DNA from: Azolla caroliniana
Taxonomy: Eukaryota; Polypodiophyta
Assembly: GCA_043228905.1 (NCBI GenBank)
Contig: JBHGNT010000016.1
Coordinates: forward strand, 10,478,001 to 10,542,000
Length of the DNA: 64,000 bases
Direction of reading: 5' to 3'
Both the position numbers and the translations under genes were made by a program. Shown piece by piece: positions 57,695 to 64,000 of this stretch. The notes below the pieces were generated by a model that saw only the letters and a program-made list of their open reading frames with translations, did no database searches and was not told the DNA's origin. Every line of letters begins with the position of its first letter. Position 1 is the first letter of the stretch.

Positions 57695-58134
57695 CTTTGG
57701 AAAGTAAGAAGCTTGATGCTGCTCAATCTCGGTATTCGGTTCAAGAGAAAGACTTGTTTGCGGTAATACATGCACTTAAAACATGGAGGCACTATCTCAA
57801 TGGAAATAAATTTGTGGTTACAACAGACCATCAATCATTGAAGTATTTTTGTGTCCAGCCATATCTTGTTGGTCGTAAAGATTGTTGGACTCACCTTTTG
57901 CAAGATTTTGATTTTTCCATACGATATTGCAAGGGCTCTATGAACACCGTTCCAAATGCTCTTAGTCACATTCAAGAAGTTAATATGCTTAGCTTCATGG
58001 AAATAAAATCTGATCTTTTAGATCACCTTCGAGGGAAATACCTTGATAACAGTTTGATGCCACATGGGAACGCGAGCATACTCTTAAGGCACAATTTCCT
58101 CACTTCATATTGCAAGAGTGCAATCTTTTAAAGT
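57695..58134 (+). pseudogene. K RNase H end fused to chromodomain end
   Basis: RNase H continues from 48619 (ESKKLDAAQSRYSVQEKDLF, TTDHQSLKYFC), then the post-RNase H linker (MNTVPNALSHIQEVN). Near 58030-58050 it jumps to a chromodomain tail (DATWEREHTLKAQFPHFIL, in another frame) ending at TAG 58132-58134. Integrase is deleted. A purine-rich tract (AAAGTAGGGGAG) leads into the putative LTR. Confidence 0.8.
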
Positions 58135-58143
58135 AGGGGAGTA

Positions 58144-58550
58144 TGTTATGTACACATAACGTTGGTGAGGGCATGTTCACTAATAGATGGGCATGACTAA
58201 AAACTAATATTTACATTAGTGAAGGGTATGTTCACTAATGTAAATATTAGGTATTTCCCTCGCAGGTATTTCACTAATGTAAATATTCTAAGTTTTTTAT
58301 GTAAATATTAGTGAACATAACCTTCTAAGTTTTTCATACCGGTGGTGCGGGCTAGGCTTTGTCTCGGCGATCGTGTTTATCTCTTCCAAGGTATTAGTCA
58401 TCCTAATATCTGGTGGTATGGGATGTAAGTGGTAGTTTGGCTATGTCTAGATCATAGCTCGGGGGTGGTCGGGTGGAACGGGTTCTTCTATCCAATCTAT
58501 TTTCCTTCTTTTACTTTAGTTTGGTCTATTGATTAGTAATAGACCCTTAA
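58144..58550 (+). repeat. Putative 3' LTR of K, with inverted repeats
   Basis: Starts TGTTATGTACACATAACG just after a purine tract. It contains a perfect 20-bp inverted repeat (58204-58223 with 58231-58250, 7-nt spacer) and further copies of the TTCACTAATGTAAATATT motif in both orientations up to 58320. The 3' limit is uncertain. Confidence 0.5.
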
Positions 58551-59137
58551 CACCAATTGGGCCAATAGGGCGAAGAAGGCATTAAGGAGGGGACCGACTC
58601 GGGAGTTGGGGAAAATGTGTGGTGACCCGAAGAAATACACAATGAAGAGCGGAACAAGATGCGTGCAATATGTCTGTGTAAGGGCCAAGTAACGAGCACA
58701 AAGGGGATCGATTGCGATGAGGAGTCAAAAGGTGTTCGACGTGCAGCGGTGATGGATCGAGGGAGCGGTTGGGTCGAAAAAGGTAGGGACAAGGTGCGAT
58801 ACCCGACATGCGGTCGGGAAGAACGGGAACCCGTGCCGCACATGGATATGAAGAGGCTAGAGAGCGGTACATTGGTACCACGGGAGAGGGTGCGGATCGA
58901 GCCACCCTCTCGACATGCGGAGAAAGAACGACCAGGGACAAGGTCGAGGCCGGAGATGCGATGATCACGTTCGGGAAGGGACGAACATGTCCAAAATGTC
59001 GATTCGGGATAGGCAAGCAAGGTCGAAGCTTGTGTGGAAGAGATAGCCATGGGCCGCGACGTCGAGCGAAAGTAGCTATGGACAGAGGCTGGGTAGGTGA
59101 TCCTACGACGATCTTCACACCGATCCAGAGATTCCAA
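58551..59137 (+). pseudogene. gypsy1 RT C-terminal fragment
   Basis: Degraded plus-strand sequence resembling 37990-38230 and the end of RT in element L (63390-63480): GADRATLSTCGERTTRDKV against L's GARLTLSGEKS. The antisense open frames here match no family. It runs into the gypsy1 3'-region block (GATCCAGAGATTCC), which the next solo LTR interrupts. Confidence 0.55.
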
Positions 59138-59876
59138 TGTCGAGGAAATCCTCGTGTGTTCGTGAAATGAAGCGGGACCACCGAGGTCCTGGACCGGAAG
59201 GATTCGATGTTTTTAGCAGCGTAACCGAGAAAGTATTGAAGATAGATAGATGGATGAAGAGAGAGAGAGAGAGATTGAGATAGAGATTGAACCCGTGACT
59301 TTAGTTTTATGAGACAAGATACATCACCATTAGGATAACTCCGATCTTTGATTAAAAGTTTCTTTTTTACTTACATCACTTGCCTCCCCTACACAAGCCC
59401 AACTATAGACTTTATAGGTCTGTCCATGCAAAAACCATGGGCTAAAACCACGAGCTGAAACCATGGGCTAAAACCATGGTTTTGTGCCCACTTTTTCTAT
59501 ATGTTTGCTTCCTACAAAATACTGAATATTAAAAGAAAATATACAAATTCTAAAGCACTTAGTAGTGTCTTTAGTGGTAAGTTAATTTGTCTCTTATCAT
59601 GGAGGTGCAAGGTTCAAGTCTTTTTTTTACCCCTATGTATGCACTTAAGTGTTACTAGGCTTTAGTCTTATTTTTATATTACAATTGAGCGCACATCACA
59701 CGTGCTCATGTTTAACTTTACATCTAGCTTTTCTTTTACGATTCTCATTTCGGTCCTATTTACAACATGCTAGCGTATGCGTGTGACCTTCACCCCTTTC
59801 ACATGTGGACATTGCACCTTCTCAATTTCGTTCGTTGCACACAATTTTCACATCGTTGCTGAAAATCTTCATGACA
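59138..59876 (-). mobile_element. Solo LTR of gypsy1-related (E-like) family
   Basis: 739 bp. On the minus strand TGTCATGAAGATTTTCAGC to GGATTTCCTCGACA, matching the start of E's LTR and the end of the LTR at 12396. It carries two tRNA-like modules: minus 59286-59340, and plus 59563-59622, the latter followed by a T run. It interrupts a gypsy1 3'-region repeat block. No clear TSD. Confidence 0.65.
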
Positions 59877-60535
59877 CCGGTAGTCAGCCCGAGAGCCGGC
59901 GTGAGACCTAGAGAGATGGACGGTGGCGGCAGGTGAATGAAATCTTAAGATGTGATTTTACAGAGATCTACTCACTAATCCGAAGACTCCGCTGATCCGG
60001 CCCGAGAGCCGACGTGAGAACGACACAGATGTACGGTGGTGGTAGGTGAACGGGATCCTACTATGTGGTGAAATGTGAATGAGCAATCCTACGATGATCC
60101 TCAGACCGATCCCGAGACTCCGACGGTCCGGCCTAAGAGCCGACGTGAGACCAGGAGAGATGGATGGTGGCGGCAGGTGAACGGGATCCGACAAAGCAAG
60201 GACTGCAAGAGCAGAAAGAGGTATAAGGCCGGTGATGTGGCCATGAACCGGAAATGGACCCGATCGGCATGGTCAGAAGAACGAAGGATGGACGCGCAAG
60301 GTGCACGGGTCGTAGGCCTCAAAAGACAGAAGGCTCGAGAGGGATCCTCCACACCGGTTCTAGAGACCTCAGCATTTCGACTATCATGGCAACGTAAGAC
60401 TGAAGAAATGGAAGGTGGCGGTGATGGGACGAAGGCAGTAGCAACGGAGGCACCGAGCAACCAAGGTATCGCGAGGACAACGGAGGCCAAACGGGCCGAA
60501 ACGGACAAGGGTGATCCCTATACGGTGTCGTGGAG
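59877..60535 (+). other. gypsy1 3' untranslated region with repeated blocks
   Basis: Four versions of the ~60-bp block (GAGACTCCGACGGTCCGGCC...GCCGACGTGAGACC...GAGATGGA...GGTGGCGG) at about 59885, 59985, 60110 and 60360, related to those at 31090, 31760 and 38310. No protein domain. Confidence 0.6.
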
Positions 60536-61136
60536 AAAACCGTCCCTAGGAGGAATTGGCCGATAGTTTTCGTGAACCGGCCCTTACACACGGGCACGTA
60601 TTTGATGTATCACATAGTACAAGTCGGCGATGTAATTATCCTATGTAGCACGAATTCTTTAAGTAGGAGGATCTCTATCCAAAAGGACAGGGAATAACAG
60701 TGATTTCACGGTCTGTAAACGGCTCTCTCTCCGTGTGCTATAAAGGGAGGGGAAGAAGAGCTGAGTGAGGATTGTACGTTTTGAGAGGACGAAGTGTTGT
60801 CTGACTGGGAACCGAGCTCTCTCCTCCACCATCGTTATTGGTTCTGCAAGGATTTTGGGTTAAGTTGGCTGCTTTTGCTACGTGAAAGCCCGTGTGCTTC
60901 CGGTAGAGGCTCCACTGCGTATTTCAATGTATGTGTTCATCTGTGTTGAGTCTGTCACTGGCTTACCGGTTGTAACATTGCAAGCTCTGTATTCTATACT
61001 GATTTGGAATTGATTCTCTCGTTTCTATCTCTCTGTGTTTTCTGTGAATCTCTCTCCCTCTCATCTCTCACGCTCCTCGGATTAGGGCCCCCATGGTCCC
61101 GCCTTATTTCATACGCGAAAGCGTAACAACATGACA
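60536..61136 (+). repeat. gypsy1 LTR upstream of element L
   Basis: About 601 bp from TGTCGTGGAGAAAACC to AACAACATGACA. TATA box TATAAAGG near 60739. Followed by the leader TTAATTTGGTGAAGCCGACATG, the putative PBS region shared with E and G. Confidence 0.75.
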
Positions 61137-61177
61137 TTAATTTGGTGAAGCCGACATGAAACAAGGTAGTAGAGGAA

Positions 61178-62470
61178 TTGAAAATGAGGGGATCAGAGTT
61201 CGTTGAAGCCATGGCAGCGGTAGTCGATCGGATAGTAAGTGCTCGCGAGGGCACGGGCGCCCTCGACAATGCCATTGAAACAATTGTCGGCACAATAGGT
61301 CAGTTCGATGGGAAGGACGCCACGAGTTATTTGGTGGCCTACAAAGCCAAAATGGTGATGAGGGACATCCCGAAGGAGAGGCGTTTGGCTGCATTTCCCC
61401 GGGTAGCAACACCGGGCATCCATGGAGAGGTGCTCGAGGTGCATGTTGGATGCTGGACCTGGGGGGAATTCGAAGTGCGGCTCCTTGAGTGGTACGGGCT
61501 TGATGACATGCTTCGGTTATTGAAGGGGGACTTTATGGATTGGGTAGAGACCCCAGGAAAGGGGAGGAATGCGTTGGCGCTCCTCCAGGAGTTCGAGGAA
61601 CGCTTCGCATGTCTTTCGGCACTAGATAGGACCGTGCTGGACACAAGCCATGTCCGTTTATTCGTCAAAGCTGTGGACGTGCGGGATCGGGAGCAAGTGG
61701 GTCTCCTGCTGGAGACGGACGATGGGTTGACGGTTGACTGGGCCGTGGTAAAAGAGGTCTGCGGCCGTTTCGAAAAACGGCGTGAGTGGGTCGACAAGGG
61801 CTCATGGGGGCAGGAGCGGTTGCGACAAGAAACCTTGAGGGACCCCCGCCGGCGCGCATGGAGGAAACCCGGGATTGGCTTGAGACAGGTCCGTCCGGTG
61901 TGGTCAAAGGCCAGTCCGGCGGAGCAGCTCTGGAAGAACGGACGTAGATGGGACGAGACCTCCAGATTGCACAAGCGAGGAGGGACGACAGCGAGCAGCC
62001 TCGCGACCGAAGACCTCCAGGTGGCTATCGGTGCTTGTGGTGTGACGCGGTCTGTCACGTCCGGAAGGACTGTGTGGACTTCGCGGAAGCAATAAGGGCT
62101 AATGTGGTGTACCTATGGAATGGGAGGGTGCACGCTAGGGAGACCCGGAGAGCCCTAGACCTGAATATCGGACAGGGAGGAATGAGGAGATTGATGGAAA
62201 AAGCGGCGGCGCGCCAGGCGAAGACAATCCACTACTCCGCGTTGGCAAGAATCCGGGTTCTGGCCGGTGGTGCTAGAAGGCGTCGCTGGCGTGCGGTTGA
62301 GAAGGGAGGAAGCGGACCGTGCGGAAAGACGGGTCCGGGAGGTCACCAGGTGGAGCGATCCGGTCGAAGAAAAGACCGGCTTTGTGGAAGCCGTGTGCTA
62401 GAACTACGAGGTTTTGGTAGAAGACAAGTGTGCGGGAAAGGCCGGAGGGGCCGGACCCTCGCAGGGGTAT
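61178..62470 (+). pseudogene. gag of gypsy1 element L (one frameshift)
   Basis: The first frame (61178-62095) starts MKMRGSEFVEAMAAVVDRIV and contains TIGQFDGKDATSYLVAYKAK and the gag core. After a shift near 61950-62030 a second frame carries the knuckle CLWCDAVCHVRKDC (near 62056). Then comes a basic region up to 62470. The capsid/knuckle layout is like other gypsy gags, though sequence similarity to K or I is low. Confidence 0.75.
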
Positions 62471-62642
62471 GAGACCTGGTTCAGGCCAAAGCAGAATGAC
62501 GCCGGTGCTGTCGGCACACTGAATAAAGCAAAGAAAGCCGGTTACCAGTTGAGCACCGAGATAGAAAGAACAAGGGACCTGCGGAAGGTCCTTGAGGAAC
62601 GAATCCTCGACAGCAAGGTGGAGTTGTTGCTGAGGGAAGTTC

Positions 62643-64000
62643 TTGGGATCCGGCCGACATAGGACACCGGTTCACCAACATAACGCTACGGGAGCTCAAG
62701 GTTGGTGGGGGTGGCTTTCAACTACTGGCGGAGGAGGAACGATTTCTGAGAATGCTTGGGAGGCACGGGAAGGCCTTCGCATTCTCGCCAAAAGAGATCG
62801 GATGCATGGACCCAACGGTCGTTGAGCCGATGATTATTTTTATGGTACCACATGTGTCATGGAATCTCAAACCGATTCCAGTACCCAGAGCTCACATCCC
62901 GAAGCTGCTGAAGCACAAGGTGGAGATCGGCATCCTCAAACCATCGAGTGCCCCATACTCGAATCTGTGGTTTACTGTGCCTAAGAAGAACGGCATGTTG
63001 CGCTTCATTCAGAACCTGCAGCTGGTCAATAAAGTGACCATTCGAAACGCAAGAGTCGGACCAATGATCAACGAGGTTTTAGAGGCCTTCGCCGGGAGGT
63101 CGATCTATTCGGTCGGGGATCTATACTCAGGGCATGACCAGTTCCAACTAGCCGAGGAGAGTAGGGATGTCTCAACGATGCGGACGTCTCTCGGCTTAGT
63201 GCTGACAAACTCAGTGGCGCACATGGTGAATGCGATGAACAAGGTGTTGAGGGACTACATCCCGAACATCACCATGCCATTTCTGGATGATATACCGATA
63301 AAGGGGTGCCCGGTGGAGGATAAGGATGAAACGGTTGGGCTGGACGGATGCTGGAGATTCATGGCGTACCACATTGACGACTGCGCGAAGGTACTATAAA
63401 GACTAGAGGGTGCGCGGCTCACCCTCTCCGGAGAGAAGTCGGCTTTCGGGTAGTCAGAGATCCTTGTGGTCGGTCACCTATGCGGGCCTTACGGCCGGAA
63501 ACCGTCTCCAGCAAAGGTAGATGCCATCTCCGCGATGAAGGAAGAATGCAAGTCAGTTATGGAGGTGCAGAGGTTCCTGGGGGCCTGCGCGTTCTATCAC
63601 ATTTGGATCCCGCACTACGCACACGTCGCGGAATCGGTCTACGGGTTGCCAAAGAAAGGGCGAAAAATTGAATGGAGTAACGAACATACGGAATCAGTCC
63701 GGAGATTAAAAGAGACGCTTACCACGGCACCGGCTCTCCGAAAAGTTGTCTATGGCAAGGAGGTCCCCAGTGTCTACGTAACCGTAGACACAAGCCCGAC
63801 CAGGATCGGATGGGTGATTAGTCAGGAGGACGAGAGTGGCGCGCGGTTCCCGATTCGATTCAGAGCAAAGGTATTGAGCGAGCGACAACAAGAATACGCC
63901 CAAGTCAAGCGCGAACTGTGGGGTATCGTTTTGGTAGTCAAGGCCGACAAGGACTATCTAATCGGGATGGAAGTAATAATCGAGACGGACTGCCTACCAA
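62643..64000 (+). pseudogene. gypsy1 pol of element L: RT and RNase H (partial, with stops)
   Basis: RT from about 62752: IFMVPHVSWNLKPIPVPRAH, LRFIQNLQLVNKVTIRN, YSVGDLYSGHDQFQL, and the catalytic box MPFLDDIPIKGC (near 63272). The expected LPQG-type segment before TNSVAHM looks altered to LVL. A TAA at about 63397 and a TAG near 63450 break the frame. RNase H follows (VTVDTSPTRIGWV near 63780, KRELWGI, IETDCLP at the window end). The IDD/LDD-PVKG style differs from plant chromoviruses and recalls elements I associate with fungi. Confidence 0.8.

Larger units (their letters stand above)
40791..58550 (+). mobile_element. gypsy2 chromovirus K, split by J and H2
   Basis: Plus-strand pieces that join end to end: gag and protease (40799-41983), RT and RNase H start (47318-48619), RNase H end and chromodomain end (57695-58134), putative 3' LTR (58144-58550). 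J inserted in the protease codons for ILGYPWFF, and H2 in the RNase H codons for IALESK. Integrase is missing: the frame jumps from RNase H (near 58030) to the chromodomain end DATWEREHTLK. Confidence 0.8.
61137..64000 (+). mobile_element. gypsy1 element L, internal part (runs off the right edge)
   Basis: Leader, gag (61178-62470), linker/protease region, RT (62752-63399) and RNase H (63513-64000). Together with the LTR at 60536 it is the most complete gypsy1 copy here; integrase and 3' LTR lie beyond the window. It has a frameshift in gag and three stops around the RT/RNase H junction. Confidence 0.8.

Noticed and set aside
58547-59181. Two overlapping minus-strand frames of about 196-199 codons
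   Set aside because: The plus strand here matches gypsy1 RT remnants; the antisense frames show no family and are biased to Ser/Pro/Arg.
1-64000. Ordinary host protein-coding genes with introns
   Set aside because: Every stretch with recognisable coding potential belongs to a retroelement; I saw no convincing exon series, though a short or fast-evolving gene could be missed by eye.

Overview
The window looks like retrotransposon-packed heterochromatin of a land plant. Several elements carry a priming site complementary to plant initiator-Met tRNA (TGGTATCAGAGC), and the Ty1/copia, chromodomain-bearing Ty3/gypsy and Tat/Athila-like protein types are plant-like. I found no convincing host gene, rRNA, CRISPR array or operon-like structure. 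The species cannot be named from the sequence. A seed-free plant is a guess, based only on one chromovirus that seems to use self-priming and on one divergent gypsy family.

Layout. 1-10689: minus-strand copia element A, running off the left edge. Its reverse transcriptase is split by a solo LTR (298-1094, TSD ATGCA) and its 5' LTR is split by a second copia element, B (4576-10381). 10690-12396: plus-strand remains of gypsy family 'gypsy1'. 12402-17220: a lone LTR and fragments of gypsy2, gypsy1 and copia. 17221-23224: complete copia element C (433-bp LTRs, TSD GGATG), a single reading frame broken by five nonsense codons. 23225-34025: an old minus-strand copia ('copia2') holding chromovirus D, which contains a perfect 3 x 632-bp tandem array and gypsy1-like element E with an unusual ORF. 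34026-38530: a Tat/Athila-like gypsy fragment (F) cut by a gypsy1 LTR. 38531-39742: fragment H1 of a gag-only element family.

39743-58550 is a nested stack. A degraded plus-strand chromovirus K contains a solo LTR (40202-40790), a complete copia J (41984-47317) and a complete gag-only LTR element H2 (48620-57694, TSD CTTTG). H2 in turn contains an intact chromovirus I (50084-55843, TSD GTTGC). 58551-64000: gypsy1 remnants, a solo LTR, and the 5' part of another gypsy1 element (L) running off the right edge.

The youngest and most complete unit is element I: LTRs identical by eye except for one CT-repeat length, gag and pol open. It carries two compact signals. One is a likely -1 ribosomal frameshift site (slippery GTTAAAC, 6-nt spacer, 11-bp hairpin) joining gag to pol. 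The other is a 12-nt complementarity between the predicted RNA 5' end and the primer-binding site, as in Tf1-type self-priming. Other leads are the gag-only family H, whose 557-codon ORF is intact across the insertion of I; a C-terminal acidic/zinc-finger extension in the copia1 polyprotein; tRNA-like modules inside gypsy LTRs; and the 632-bp triplication.
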